Source of the DNA: Pseudomonas akapageensis
GTDB lineage: Bacteria > Pseudomonadota > Gammaproteobacteria > Pseudomonadales > Pseudomonadaceae
NCBI RefSeq assembly: GCF_011355085.1
Contig: NZ_VXCP01000014.1
Location: 124,001-188,000, forward strand
Length of the DNA: 64,000 nucleotides
Direction of reading: 5' to 3'
This document shows positions 51,166 to 60,570 of the stretch, piece after piece. The translations under genes were made by a program, and so were the position numbers. A model generated the notes under the pieces. It was given only the letters and a program-made list of their open reading frames with translations, searched no databases and was not told the DNA's origin. Within the stretch, counting starts at the first letter, position 1, and each line of letters begins with the position of its first letter.

Positions 51166-52260
51166 ATGACGCCCCTAGAACGATACCAAGCAGATCTGAA
51201 ACGCCCTGAATTCTTCCATGACGCCGCGCAGGAAACCGCCGTGCGCCATCTGCAGCGCCTGTACGACGATCTGGTGGCGGCGCAGCACAACAAGCCGGGC
51301 GTGTTCGGCAAGCTGTTCGGCAAGAAGGAACAGGCGCCGGTCAAGGGCTTGTACTTCTGGGGTGGCGTGGGCCGGGGCAAGACCTACCTGGTCGATACCT
51401 TCTTCGAGGCCCTGCCGTTCAAGCAGAAGGCGCGTACGCACTTCCACCGCTTCATGAAGCGCGTGCACGAAGAGATGAAAACCCTCAAGGGCGAGAAGAA
51501 CCCGCTGACGATCATCGCCAAGCGCTTCTCCGATGAGGCGCGGGTCATCTGCTTCGACGAATTCTTCGTTTCCGATATCACCGATGCCATGATTCTCGGT
51601 ACGTTGATGGAAGAGCTGTTCAAGAACGGCGTGACCCTGGTCGCCACCTCGAACATCGTGCCCGACGGTCTGTACAAGGATGGCCTGCAGCGTGCGCGAT
51701 TCCTGCCGGCGATCGCCCTGATCAAGCAGAACACGGATATCGTCAACGTCGACAGCGGCGTGGATTACCGCCTGCGCCATCTGGAGCAGGCCGAGCTGTA
51801 CCACTTCCCGCTCGATGAAGCGGCCCACGAAAGCCTGCGCAAGAGTTTCCGTGCCCTGACGCCGGAATGCACGGCGGCCGTGGAAAACGATGTATTGATC
51901 ATCGAGAACCGCGAAATCAAGGCGTTGCGCACCTGCGACGACGTGGCCTGGTTCGACTTCCGCGAATTGTGCGACGGCCCGCGCAGCCAGAACGACTACA
52001 TCGAACTGGGCAAGATTTTCCATGCCGTGCTGCTAGGTGGTGTGGAGCAGATGGGGGTGGCCACCGATGACATCGCCCGGCGCTTCATCAACATGGTCGA
52101 CGAATTCTATGACCGTAACGTCAAGCTGATCATCTCGGCTGAAGTCGAGCTCAAGGACCTGTACACCGGTGGTCGCTTGAACTTCGAGTTCCAGCGTACG
52201 CTCAGCCGGTTGCTGGAGATGCAGTCCCACGAATTCCTTTCGCGGGCGCATAAGCCTTAA
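51166..52260 (+). CDS. zapE: Cell-division ATPase ZapE (AFG1 family)
   Basis: A 364-residue AAA-like ATPase that joins the Z-ring late in division under stress in E. coli. Walker A is GGVGRGKTYLVD and Walker B VICFDEFFVSDI; the N-terminal MTPLERYQADLKRPEFFHDAAQ and C-terminal FEFQRTLSRLLEMQSHEFL are family-typical. No strong ribosome-binding site is seen before 51166, but the N-terminus fits. A REP doublet follows. Confidence 0.94.
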   Translation: MTPLERYQADLKRPEFFHDAAQETAVRHLQRLYDDLVAAQHNKPGVFGKLFGKKEQAPVKGLYFWGGVGRGKTYLVDTFFEALPFKQKARTHFHRFMKRVHEEMKTLKGEKNPLTIIAKRFSDEARVICFDEFFVSDITDAMILGTLMEELFKNGVTLVATSNIVPDGLYKDGLQRARFLPAIALIKQNTDIVNVDSGVDYRLRHLEQAELYHFPLDEAAHESLRKSFRALTPECTAAVENDVLIIENREIKALRTCDDVAWFDFRELCDGPRSQNDYIELGKIFHAVLLGGVEQMGVATDDIARRFINMVDEFYDRNVKLIISAEVELKDLYTGGRLNFEFQRTLSRLLEMQSHEFLSRAHKP

Positions 52261-52267
52261 GGCTGAC

Positions 52268-52341
52268 CCTCGTTCCCACGCTCCGCGTGGGAATGCATCC
52301 CCTGACGCTCCGGCGTTCCCACGCAGAGCGTGGGAACGAGG
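52268..52341. repeat. REP palindrome pair
   Basis: CTCGTTCCCACGCTCCGCGT at 52268 and a near-exact reverse complement ending at 52341, with a short GC-rich spacer. Same family as 3588-3696. It lies in the convergent gap between zapE and the regulator gene. Confidence 0.9.
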
Positions 52342-52355
52342 TGTGTCTCTTGCAC

Positions 52356-53360
52356 CTACGCTTCCACTTCCTGCACAAACTGCTGCCGATACTGGTTTGG
52401 TGACAGCTCGGTATGCTGACGAAACAGTCGCGCAAAGAAGCTGGCGTCGTCATAACCCACTTCATAGCTGATTGTCTTGATGCTCTTGCGACTACTCGAG
52501 AGCAGGCCCTTGGCTGTTTCAATGCGCAGTCGTTGCAGGTAGTGCAGGGGCTTGTCGCCGGTAGCAGTCTGGAAGCGGCGCATGAAGTTGCGGATGCTCA
52601 TGCCGTGTTCGCGGGCGACGTCCTCGAAGCGGAACTTGTCGGCGAAATGCACTTCCAGCCATTGCTGGATCTGCAGGATGACCAGGTCCTGGTGCAACTT
52701 CTGCCCGCCAAAGCCGATCCGGCCCGGCGCGTAGTTGCGCTGGACTTCATAGAGCGTGTCGCGGGCCACGGCCTGGGCGACATTGGCGCCGCAGAAACGC
52801 TCGATCAAGTAGATATACAAGTCGCAGGCCGAGGTCGTGCCGCCGGCGCAATACAGGTTGTCGGCGTCGGTCAGGTGCTTGTCCGGGTTGAGGCTGACAT
52901 TCGGATAGCGCTCGCCGAACTCACTGAAGAAGCGCCAGTAAGTGGTCGCTTCCTTGCCCTCGAGCAGGCCTGCTTCGGCCAGCCAGAACACGCCACTGGC
53001 CTCGCCGCATAGCACCGCGCCCTTGGCGTGTTGCTCGCGCAGCCAGGGCAGGACTTGCGGGTAGCGATTGCACAGGACGTCGAAGTCTTCCCAGAATGCC
53101 GGGAGAACGATCACGTCGGTGTCTTCCAGGCCGCCATCCACCGGCAACACGACTTCGCTGAAACTGCAAACCGGTTGGCCATCGGGGCTGACCAGGCGCG
53201 TTTCGAAAATCGGCTTCAGGCCAAGGCCCATCTGCTTGCCGTAGCGCAGGCTGGCGAGGTAGAAAAAATCCTTGGCTTGCGTAAGTGTCGAAGCGAACAC
53301 TTTATCGGTGGCCAGGATACTGACGCGTCGCAAGGACGCGGTGTGCGGGGTAAACATCAT
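52356..53360 (-). CDS. GlxA-type transcriptional regulator (DJ-1/PfpI plus AraC HTH)
   Basis: A 334-residue regulator with an N-terminal DJ-1/PfpI-like sensing domain (about residues 10-190; VSILATDKVFASTLTQAKDF, VIVLPAFWEDFD, GAVLCGEASGVFWLAEAGLL with the conserved Cys elbow) and a C-terminal AraC helix-turn-helix pair (FEDVAREHGMSIRNFMRRFQ; IKTISYEVGYDDASFFARLF). The ligand is unknown. The start is one of two adjacent ATGs, 53360 or 53357, with only a weak AAAGAA site. It is divergent from the acyl-CoA dehydrogenase gene with a 134-base gap, suggesting local control. Confidence 0.87.
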   Translation of the reverse strand: MMFTPHTASLRRVSILATDKVFASTLTQAKDFFYLASLRYGKQMGLGLKPIFETRLVSPDGQPVCSFSEVVLPVDGGLEDTDVIVLPAFWEDFDVLCNRYPQVLPWLREQHAKGAVLCGEASGVFWLAEAGLLEGKEATTYWRFFSEFGERYPNVSLNPDKHLTDADNLYCAGGTTSACDLYIYLIERFCGANVAQAVARDTLYEVQRNYAPGRIGFGGQKLHQDLVILQIQQWLEVHFADKFRFEDVAREHGMSIRNFMRRFQTATGDKPLHYLQRLRIETAKGLLSSSRKSIKTISYEVGYDDASFFARLFRQHTELSPNQYRQQFVQEVEA

Positions 53361-53494
53361 TTCTTTATTCTTATATGGGATAGTGGTCAGCAAACGGCTG
53401 GATCGTCTTATTTTTTGGCGCTTGTGTCCAGTGTTCCACGTCAGATTCGCGGCATAGTCTCTTTCCAACCTCCATGGATTGCGAAGGTGTCAGC

Positions 53495-54631
53495 ATGATT
53501 CCCAGAACGATATTCAGCTCCGAGCACGAATTGTTTCGCGAAAGCGTGCGCAGGTTTCTCGAGAAAGAGGCCGTGCCTTTTCACGCCCAGTGGGAGAAGC
53601 AGGGGTACATCGACCGCAGTCTCTGGAGCAAGGCAGGGGAGGCGGGGATGCTCTGTTCGCACCTGCCGGAAGCCTATGGCGGGATGGCTGCCGATTTTCT
53701 CTACAGTGCGGTGGTCATTGAGGAAATCGGGCGCCTGGGTTTGACCGGCATCGGATTTTCCCTGCATTCCGATATCGTCGCGCCCTACATCCTTCACTAC
53801 GGCAGCGAAGCGCTGAAGCTCAAATACCTGCCCAGACTGGTGTCCGGCGAGATGGTCAGTGCCATTGCCATGACCGAGCCGGGAGCGGGGTCAGACCTGC
53901 AAGGGGTCAAGACCACGGCGGTGCTGGACGGTGATGAATACGTGATCAATGGCTCCAAGACCTTCATCACCAATGGGTTCCTGGCGGACCTGGTGATAGT
54001 TGTGGCCAAGACCGATCCGAAGGCCGGCGCCAAGGGTACCAGCCTGTTTCTGGTGGAGGCCGGCATGCCGGGCTTCGAAAAGGGCAAGCGGCTGGAAAAA
54101 GTCGGCATGAAAGCGCAGGACACCTCCGAGTTGTTCTTCCAGGACGTCCGTGTGCCCAGGGAGAACCTGTTGGGGCAGGCCGGGCAGGGGTTTGCCTACC
54201 TGATGCAGGAATTGCCCCAGGAGCGCCTGACGGTCGCCATAGGCGGCCTGGCGTCGGCCGAGGCGGCTCTGCAGTGGACCCTGGAGTACACGCGCGACCG
54301 CAAGGCTTTCGGCCAGGCCATCGCCGATTTCCAGAACACGCGTTTCAAGCTGGCGGAAATCGCCACCGAGGTGCAAATCGGCCGAGTGTTCGTCGATCGC
54401 TGTCTGGAGCTGCATCTGCAAGGCAAGCTCGATGTGCCGACGGCGGCCATGGCCAAGTACTGGGGTACGGACTTGCAATGCAAGGTGCTCGACGAATGCG
54501 TGCAGTTGCATGGTGGCTATGGATTCATGTGGGAATACCCGATTGCGCGGGCCTGGGCGGACGCGCGGGTGCAGCGGATTTATGCGGGGACCAATGAGAT
54601 CATGAAGGAGATTATTGCCAGGTCGTTGTGA
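53495..54631 (+). CDS. Acyl-CoA dehydrogenase
   Basis: A 378-residue FAD enzyme that introduces the alpha-beta double bond into acyl-CoA. Landmarks are AMTEPGAGSDLQGVKT, YVINGSKTFITNG, ERLTVAIGGLASAEAAL, and the C-terminal GGYGFMWEYPIARAWADAR followed by IYAGTNEIMKEIIAR. The Glu in WEYP is at the position used as the base in long-chain/isovaleryl types. Chain-length specificity cannot be read from sequence. The ATG at 53495 has AAGGTG six bases before it. It is divergent from the GlxA-type regulator. Confidence 0.9.
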   Translation: MIPRTIFSSEHELFRESVRRFLEKEAVPFHAQWEKQGYIDRSLWSKAGEAGMLCSHLPEAYGGMAADFLYSAVVIEEIGRLGLTGIGFSLHSDIVAPYILHYGSEALKLKYLPRLVSGEMVSAIAMTEPGAGSDLQGVKTTAVLDGDEYVINGSKTFITNGFLADLVIVVAKTDPKAGAKGTSLFLVEAGMPGFEKGKRLEKVGMKAQDTSELFFQDVRVPRENLLGQAGQGFAYLMQELPQERLTVAIGGLASAEAALQWTLEYTRDRKAFGQAIADFQNTRFKLAEIATEVQIGRVFVDRCLELHLQGKLDVPTAAMAKYWGTDLQCKVLDECVQLHGGYGFMWEYPIARAWADARVQRIYAGTNEIMKEIIARSL

Positions 54632-54652
54632 GAGGGCGGCCGCGTTGCGGCC

Positions 54653-54735
54653 GATCGCTGGCAAGTCGAGTCGTCGCACCGCAGCTCCCACAGAGTTCAC
54701 CGCAATACCCTGTGGGAGCTGGCTTGCCAGCGATT
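54653..54735. repeat. REP palindrome pair
   Basis: GATCGCTGGCAAGTCGAG at 54653, then an inverted TGTGGGAGCTGGCTTGCCAGCGAT ending at 54735. The first arm is diverged. It lies in the convergent gap before the aldo/keto reductase. Confidence 0.83.
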
Positions 54736-54764
54736 AAGGGCCGAAGGACCTTCAGCAACAATCC

Positions 54765-55802
54765 CTACGGCGCCGGATTAGGCTGATCCTTGTGAATCGC
54801 CTCGATCCCCGCCAGCACTTCCTCCGAAAGCTTCAGCTCGAAGCTCCCCAGATTGCTCTCCAGCTGCTCAAGCGACGTGGCTCCGATGATGTTGCTGGTC
54901 ACGAACGGCTGCTGGGTGACGAACGCCAGGGCCATCTGTGCCGGGTCCAGTCCATGCTCCCGAGCCAGGGCCACGTAGCGGCTGCAGGCGGCGATCGTTT
55001 GTGGGTTGGAGTAGCGGGTAAAGCGGCTGAACAGGGTCAGGCGACCATTGCTTGGGCGGGCGCCATTTTCGTACTTGCCCGAAAGCATGCCGAACGCCAG
55101 CGGTGAATAGGCGAGCAAGCCACACTGCTCGCGAATGGAAACCTCGGCCAGGCCGACCTCGAAGCTGCGGTTGAGCAGGTTGTAGGGGTTCTGGATCGAC
55201 ACCGCGCGCGGCCAGCCGCGGCTTTCGGCCAGTTGCAGGAATCTCATGGTGCCCCATGGCGTTTCGTTGGACAGGCCGATGTGACGGATCTTGCCCGCCT
55301 TGACCTGTTCGTCGAGTACCTCGAGGGTTTCCTCGAGCGGTGTGAAGCTTTCTTCCTGATGCTGGTAACCCAGCTTGCCGAAGAAATTGGTGCTGCGTTC
55401 CGGCCAGTGCAGCTGGTAGAGGTCGATCCAGTCGGTCTGCAAGCGCTTGAGGCTGGCATCCAGGGCCGCAACGATGTGTTCGTGGTTGTGCTTGAGCTGT
55501 CCGTCACGGATGTGACTGATACCGTTGCCGGGGCCGGCGACCTTGCTGGCGAGGATCCAGTCCGCGCGATCGCCCTGGGCCTGGAACCAGTTGCCGATAT
55601 AGCGTTCGGTACTGGCGTAGGTCTCCGGGCGGGGTGGTACCGGGTACATTTCCGCAGTGTCGATGAAATTGATGCCGGCCTTTTTGGCTCGGGCGATCTG
55701 GGAAAAGGCCTCATCCTGGCTGTTCTGTTCGCCCCAGGTCATGGTTCCAAGGCACAAGGCGCTGACATTCAGATCGGTGCGGCCCAGCTTGCGATAGTCC
55801 AT
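54765..55802 (-). CDS. Aldo/keto reductase (Tas-like)
   Basis: A 345-residue NADPH-dependent TIM-barrel oxidoreductase. The catalytic tetrad positions are seen: D and Y in NFIDTAEMYP, K in ILASKVAGP and H in LYQLHWPER. The sequence follows the Tas subgroup of AKRs (SALCLGTMTWGEQNS; YSPLAFGMLSGKY), whose substrate is not settled. The start at 55802 is preferred over 55808 because GGAG lies six bases before it and would touch the other ATG. It is transcribed away from rplM. Confidence 0.9.
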   Translation of the reverse strand: MDYRKLGRTDLNVSALCLGTMTWGEQNSQDEAFSQIARAKKAGINFIDTAEMYPVPPRPETYASTERYIGNWFQAQGDRADWILASKVAGPGNGISHIRDGQLKHNHEHIVAALDASLKRLQTDWIDLYQLHWPERSTNFFGKLGYQHQEESFTPLEETLEVLDEQVKAGKIRHIGLSNETPWGTMRFLQLAESRGWPRAVSIQNPYNLLNRSFEVGLAEVSIREQCGLLAYSPLAFGMLSGKYENGARPSNGRLTLFSRFTRYSNPQTIAACSRYVALAREHGLDPAQMALAFVTQQPFVTSNIIGATSLEQLESNLGSFELKLSEEVLAGIEAIHKDQPNPAP

Positions 55803-55979
55803 TTGCATCTCCCAAAGGCAAAGGAATCATAAAAGCAGGTTGATATTTTTTCTGCAATCTGGATAATTCGGCACCTCTCTCTGCAGTGGAAGTGATGCGC
55901 CGCTTGCCGAAGAATCTTGCCGTATATTGGACGCGCTGACCCGAGCCCCCGATAGCGTCTGTATCCGGCTGCCTTTGAC

Positions 55980-56008
55980 TTGTCAAAGTACGCACTATTC
56001 AGTAAGAT
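55980..56008 (+). promoter_or_regulatory. Sigma-70-like promoter of rplM-rpsI
   Basis: TTGTCA at 55980-55985, a 17-base spacer, and TAAGAT at 56003-56008. Both are close to consensus and 44 bases before the rplM start. A small AAGAT...TCTT-type hairpin can form in the short leader. L13 autoregulation is known in E. coli, but I cannot show it here. Confidence 0.6.
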
Positions 56009-56051
56009 CTGCCGTCTTAATTTTGCTGGGCGGCCTCTGAGGCTATAAAGA

Positions 56052-56480
56052 ATGAAAACTTTTACTGCTAAACCGGAAACAGTAAAGCGCGACTGGTTCG
56101 TCGTTGACGCTGCTGGTCAGACCCTGGGTCGTCTGGCCACTGAGATCGCGAGCCGTCTGCGTGGCAAGCATAAGCCTGAGTACACTCCGCACGTGGATAC
56201 CGGCGACTACATCGTCGTGATCAATGCTGAGCAGGTTCGTGTCACTGGCGCCAAGACCACTGACAAAATGTACTACTCCCACTCCGGTTTCCCGGGCGGC
56301 ATCAAGTCGATCAACTTTGAAAAGCTGATCGCCAAGGCCCCTGAGCGCGTGATCGAGACCGCGGTCAAAGGCATGCTGCCTAAGAACCCGCTGGGTCGCG
56401 ACATGTACCGTAAGCTGAAAGTCTATGCGGGCGCTGCTCACCCTCATACTGCTCAGCAGCCCCAAGAACTGAAGATTTAA
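56052..56480 (+). CDS. rplM: 50S ribosomal protein L13
   Basis: A 142-residue early-assembly 23S rRNA-binding protein. [33 protein letters not shown], and the [21 protein letters not shown] region identify it. The length is the usual 142. It is cotranscribed with rpsI, 14 bases downstream. Confidence 0.98.
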   Translation: MKTFTAKPETVKRDWFVVDAAGQTLGRLATEIASRLRGKHKPEYTPHVDTGDYIVVINAEQVRVTGAKTTDKMYYSHSGFPGGIKSINFEKLIAKAPERVIETAVKGMLPKNPLGRDMYRKLKVYAGAAHPHTAQQPQELKI

Positions 56481-56494
56481 CGGAATAGTTCATT

Positions 56495-56887
56495 ATGTCG
56501 GCGACTCAAAACTACGGCACTGGCCGTCGTAAGACTGCAACCGCACGCGTTTTCCTGCGTCCGGGTACTGGCAACATCTCCATCAACAACCGTTCTCTGG
56601 ACGTGTTCTTCGGCCGCGAAACTGCCCGCATGGTAGTTCGTCAGCCGCTGGAACTGACCGAAACCGTTGAAAAGTTCGACATCTACGTCACCGTTATCGG
56701 TGGTGGTGTCAGCGGTCAAGCCGGTGCAATCCGCCACGGTATCACCCGCGCTCTGATGCAATACGACGAGACTCTGCGCAGCGCTCTGCGTAAAGCAGGC
56801 TACGTCACTCGTGACGCTCGTGAAGTAGAACGTAAGAAAGTGGGTCTGCGTAAAGCGCGTAAGCGTCCGCAATACTCCAAGCGTTAA
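56495..56887 (+). CDS. rpsI: 30S ribosomal protein S9
   Basis: A 130-residue small-subunit head protein whose C-terminal tail reaches the P-site tRNA. Identified by [33 protein letters not shown] and the basic end [11 protein letters not shown], where the final Arg is functionally important in other bacteria. A terminator follows at 56903. Confidence 0.98.
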   Translation: MSATQNYGTGRRKTATARVFLRPGTGNISINNRSLDVFFGRETARMVVRQPLELTETVEKFDIYVTVIGGGVSGQAGAIRHGITRALMQYDETLRSALRKAGYVTRDAREVERKKVGLRKARKRPQYSKR

Positions 56888-56902
56888 TTCGCTTTTGCGT
56901 TC

Positions 56903-56940
56903 AAAAAAGCCCAGTTCCTTTTATGGAACTGGGCTTTTTT
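56903..56940 (+). terminator. Terminator of rplM-rpsI
   Basis: AAAAAAGCCCAGTTCC and GGAACTGGGCTTTTTT form a perfect stem with a six-base loop, 16 bases after the rpsI stop. Confidence 0.95.
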
Positions 56941-57151
56941 TATGCCTGATGAACTAGAGTGTGTATTTGGTGTGACAACTTGCCGCATAGACGCAAGTCA
57001 AGGGCTACAAGGGATGCAGCCTTTTGCCATAGGTAATTACCTTGTCAGAAAAGGGGCTTTTCTTTACCATGCGGCAAATTTTTACGCAGTTCAGAATTTA
57101 CTTAGTAGACGCCTGATCAAACAGGCCACAAAGCTGATGGGAGAGGACTGA
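56941..57151 (+). promoter_or_regulatory. Upstream region of petABC
   Basis: About 210 bases between the rpsI terminator and petA. It must hold the petABC promoter, but I could not assign it with confidence. A reading frame fills the gap (56942-57151) but lacks a ribosome-binding site and family similarity. Confidence 0.4.
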
Positions 57152-57745
57152 ATGAGCAATGACGGCGTGAATGCAGGCCGGCGTCGCTTCCTTGTAGCCG
57201 CCACGTCCGTGGTGGGTGCTGCAGGAGCGGTGGGGGCTGCGGTCCCGTTCGTGGGGTCATGGTTTCCCAGTGCCAAGGCGAAAGCCGCTGGTGCCGCGGT
57301 GAAAGTGAATATCAGCAAGATTGAACCGGGCCAGCAAATGATTGCTGAATGGCGCGGTCAACCGGTATTCATCGTCCGCCGTACAGAGGAGATCCTGTCC
57401 AATCTGAAAAAGATTGAGGGCCAGTTGTCTGACCCGGACTCCAAGAATTCGGTTCAACCAACCTACGTCGACCCGGAAGTGCGTTCGATCAAGCCGGAAA
57501 TCCTGCTGCTGATCGGTATCTGCACTCACCTGGGCTGCTCTCCGACCTTCCGTCCCGAAGTGGCGCCTGCGGATCTGGGCAAAGACTGGGTCGGCGGTTA
57601 TTTCTGCCCCTGCCACGGTTCCCACTACGATCTGGCTGGCCGCGTCTACAAGTCGCAACCTGCGCCTTTGAACCTGCCAGTACCCCCGCATTCCTATGAG
57701 TCGGATGACATCATTGTCGTCGGCGTCGATACGGAGAAAGCGTGA
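57152..57745 (+). CDS. petA: Ubiquinol-cytochrome c reductase Rieske iron-sulfur subunit
   Basis: The 197-residue Rieske protein of the cytochrome bc1 complex. The N-terminal GRRRFLVAAT twin-arginine motif and following hydrophobic segment direct Tat export and anchoring. The [2Fe-2S] ligands are in CTHLGC (about residues 129-134) and CPCHGS (about 150-155). GGGAGAGG precedes the ATG, and the stop overlaps the petB start by one base. Confidence 0.97.
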   Translation: MSNDGVNAGRRRFLVAATSVVGAAGAVGAAVPFVGSWFPSAKAKAAGAAVKVNISKIEPGQQMIAEWRGQPVFIVRRTEEILSNLKKIEGQLSDPDSKNSVQPTYVDPEVRSIKPEILLLIGICTHLGCSPTFRPEVAPADLGKDWVGGYFCPCHGSHYDLAGRVYKSQPAPLNLPVPPHSYESDDIIVVGVDTEKA

Positions 57746-58956
57746 TGAGCAAGTTCATGGATTGGGTCGATGCGCGCTTTCCCGCAACCAAAATGTGGGA
57801 AGACCATCTCAGCAAGTATTACGCCCCGAAGAACTTCAACTTCTTCTATTTCTTTGGCTCCCTGGCCTTGTTGGTGCTGGTCAACCAGATCGTCACCGGC
57901 GTATGGCTGACCATGAGCTACACCCCTTCGGCGGAAGAGGCGTTTGCCTCCGTCGAATACATCATGCGTGACGTCGAGTACGGCTGGATCCTGCGTTACC
58001 TGCACTCCACCGGCGCTTCGGCGTTCTTCATCGTGGTTTACCTGCACATGTTCCGTGGCCTGCTCTACGGTTCGTACCAGAAGCCGCGCGAGCTGGTCTG
58101 GGTGTTTGGCATGCTGATCTACCTGGCCCTGATGGCTGAAGCCTTCATGGGTTACCTGCTGCCGTGGGGTCAGATGTCGTACTGGGGTGCCCAGGTGATC
58201 ATCTCGCTGTTCGGTGCCATTCCGGTCATCGGCGGTGACCTGACCCAGTGGATCCGTGGTGACTACCTGATTTCCGGGATCACCCTGAATCGCTTCTTCG
58301 CACTGCACGTGGTTGCCCTGCCGATCGTGATCCTGGGCCTGGTTGTCCTGCACATCCTGGCGCTGCACGAAGTGGGTTCGAACAACCCGCAAGGCGTGGA
58401 CATCAAGAAGTTCAAGGATGAGAACGGCGTACCGCTCGACGGCATCGCGTTCCACCCTTACTACACCGTCAAGGACATCGTCGGCGTCGTCGTGTTCCTG
58501 TTCGTGTTCTGCGCAGTCGTGTTCTTCTTTCCGGAGATGGGCGGCTATTTCCTCGAGAAGCCGAACTTCGAAGTGGCAAACGCCTTCAAGACCCCTGAGC
58601 ACATTGCTCCGGTCTGGTACTTCACCCCGTTCTACGCCATCTTGCGTGCCGTTCCGGACAAGCTCCTGGGTGTAATCGCCATGGGTGCTGCGATCGCCGT
58701 CCTGTTCGTGTTGCCATGGCTGGACCGCAGTCCGGTCAAGTCCATGCGCTACAAGGGCTGGATGAGCAAGATCTGGCTGGTGGTGTTCTGCATCTGCTTC
58801 GTGATCCTGGGCGTGTTGGGTGTCCTGGCGCCGACTCCGGGTCGTACGTTGCTGTCGCAGGTATGTACCTTCCTGTACTTCGCCTACTTCATTCTGATGC
58901 CTTTCTACACCAGGCTCGAGAAGACCAAACCGGTTCCGGAAAGGGTGACTGGCTGA
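57745..58956 (+). CDS. petB: Cytochrome b of the bc1 complex
   Basis: A 403-residue integral membrane cytochrome b with about eight to nine helices. It oxidises quinol at the Qo site and cycles electrons through hemes bL and bH. Heme-ligand His regions are visible (RYLHSTGASAFFIVVYLHMFRG; HVVALPIVILGLVVLHILALH), and the Qo loop PEW-type region follows as ...TPEHIAPVWYF. The ATG at 57745 overlaps the petA TGA. Confidence 0.97.
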   Translation: MSKFMDWVDARFPATKMWEDHLSKYYAPKNFNFFYFFGSLALLVLVNQIVTGVWLTMSYTPSAEEAFASVEYIMRDVEYGWILRYLHSTGASAFFIVVYLHMFRGLLYGSYQKPRELVWVFGMLIYLALMAEAFMGYLLPWGQMSYWGAQVIISLFGAIPVIGGDLTQWIRGDYLISGITLNRFFALHVVALPIVILGLVVLHILALHEVGSNNPQGVDIKKFKDENGVPLDGIAFHPYYTVKDIVGVVVFLFVFCAVVFFFPEMGGYFLEKPNFEVANAFKTPEHIAPVWYFTPFYAILRAVPDKLLGVIAMGAAIAVLFVLPWLDRSPVKSMRYKGWMSKIWLVVFCICFVILGVLGVLAPTPGRTLLSQVCTFLYFAYFILMPFYTRLEKTKPVPERVTG

Positions 58957-59735
58957 TGAAAAAACTATTTGCGGTATTGATTCTTGCAGTGATGCCAGCC
59001 CTGACCTTCGCGGCCGAGCATGGCGTTGAACTGGACAAGGTCGACATCGACCTTACTGACAAGGCTGCCCTGCAAGACGGTGCACGCACCTTTGCGAACT
59101 ACTGCATGGGCTGCCACAGTGCCAAGTTCCAGCGTTACGAGCGCGTGGCCGATGACCTGAGCATCCCGCACGAGCTGATGCTGGAAAAACTGGTGTTCAC
59201 CGGCGCCAAGATCGGCGACCACATGAGCATCGGCATGCAACCGGCGGATGCCAAGACCTGGTTCGGCGCTGCACCGCCCGACCTGACCCTGGTGGCCCGG
59301 GTTCGCGGTACTGACTGGCTGTACACCTACCTGCGTTCGTTCTACGAAGATCCGGCTCGCCCTTGGGGTGTGAACAACAAGGTATTCCCGAACGTGGGTA
59401 TGCCGAACGTTCTGGCGGGACTGCAGGGTCGTCAGGTCGTAGGTTGCAAGCAGGTTCAGACAGTGGCCGAGGGCAAGAAGCAGTTCGACCCGTTGACCGG
59501 TACGCCGCTGACCCACGAAGCCTGTGATCAGCTGACCATCGTGCCGAAATCCGGTACCCTGAACGCAGAGCAGTTCGACGAGAAGGTCAAGAACCTGGTG
59601 ACCTTCCTGGCCTACTCGGCCAACCCGGTCAAGCTGCAGAGCCATCGCATCGGTACCTATGTGCTGCTGTACCTGGCGTTCTTCTTCGTATTCGCCTATC
59701 TGCTGAAACGCGAATACTGGAAAGACGTGCATTGA
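58956..59735 (+). CDS. petC: Cytochrome c1 of the bc1 complex
   Basis: A 259-residue periplasmic heme c protein anchored by a C-terminal helix (YVLLYLAFFFVFAYLL). A signal peptide (KKLFAVLILAVMPALTFAAE) precedes the heme motif CMGCH; the Met ligand is probably in the MSIGMQPADAKTWFG or later MPN region. It overlaps the petB stop by one base, completing petABC. Confidence 0.96.
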   Translation: MKKLFAVLILAVMPALTFAAEHGVELDKVDIDLTDKAALQDGARTFANYCMGCHSAKFQRYERVADDLSIPHELMLEKLVFTGAKIGDHMSIGMQPADAKTWFGAAPPDLTLVARVRGTDWLYTYLRSFYEDPARPWGVNNKVFPNVGMPNVLAGLQGRQVVGCKQVQTVAEGKKQFDPLTGTPLTHEACDQLTIVPKSGTLNAEQFDEKVKNLVTFLAYSANPVKLQSHRIGTYVLLYLAFFFVFAYLLKREYWKDVH

Positions 59736-59935
59736 TCACGTTGTAGGTTTTGCTGTTGATTGCGCGCCCTGAGGCGTCTCTGAAGTAGCGGATGTGGAGC
59801 AGGCAAGGTAATCGATCCGGAGCGATCCGGGTCGATGTCCCTGGAGGTCTGTTCAGGCATACTTGTTACAGAGACGTTCCCAGGGCGCGTTTGTATTTGT
59901 ATCTTTGATAATTTCAACACGCGAGGAGGACCGCC

Positions 59936-60553
59936 ATGGGCGTGACCAACCGGTTGGCCTGTTACTCCGACCCCGCCGACCACTATTCTCATCGGGTGCG
60001 CATCGTTCTCGCCGAGAAGGGTGTCAGCGCCGAGATCATTAACGTTGAGGCAGGTCGTCATCCGCCTAAACTGATCGAAGTGAATCCTTATGGCAGTGTG
60101 CCGACGCTGGTCGATCGTGACCTGGCGTTGTATGAGTCCACGGTGGTGATGGAATACCTGGATGAGCGTTATCCGCATCCGCCGCTACTGCCCGTCTATC
60201 CCGTGGCGCGCGCCAACAGTCGCCTGCTGATCCATCGCATTCAGCGCGACTGGTGCGGCCTGGTCGATCTGATTCTCGACCCGCGCAGCAAGGAAGCGGC
60301 CCGCGTGCAAGCGCGCAAGGAGTTGCGTGAAAGTCTCACGGGCGTGTCGCCGTTGTTCGCCGACAAGCCTTATTTTCTGAGTGAGGAGCAAAGCCTGGTC
60401 GATTGTTGTCTATTGCCAATACTTTGGCGATTGCCGATTCTGGGTATCGAATTGCCGCGGCCAGCCAAGCCGTTGCTCGACTATATGGAGCGTCAGTTTG
60501 CGCGGGAGGCCTTCCAGGCCAGTCTCTCCGCCGCTGAACGTGAAATGCGCTAG
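59936..60553 (+). CDS. sspA: Stringent starvation protein A
   Basis: A 205-residue GST-fold protein without glutathione activity. It binds RNA polymerase and affects stress and virulence transcription in gammaproteobacteria. The N-terminal thioredoxin-like part ([45 protein letters not shown]) and the helical C-half are clear. A perfect GAGGAGG site lies before the ATG. It is followed by sspB after 17 bases. Confidence 0.95.
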   Translation: MGVTNRLACYSDPADHYSHRVRIVLAEKGVSAEIINVEAGRHPPKLIEVNPYGSVPTLVDRDLALYESTVVMEYLDERYPHPPLLPVYPVARANSRLLIHRIQRDWCGLVDLILDPRSKEAARVQARKELRESLTGVSPLFADKPYFLSEEQSLVDCCLLPILWRLPILGIELPRPAKPLLDYMERQFAREAFQASLSAAEREMR

Positions 60554-60570
60554 GTTGTAAGGAGCTGTAG

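Noticed and set aside
56942..57151. A 69-codon plus-strand frame ending right at the petA start
   Set aside because: No ribosome-binding site, begins within the rpsI terminator T-run, no family resemblance; the region is better read as the petABC leader.
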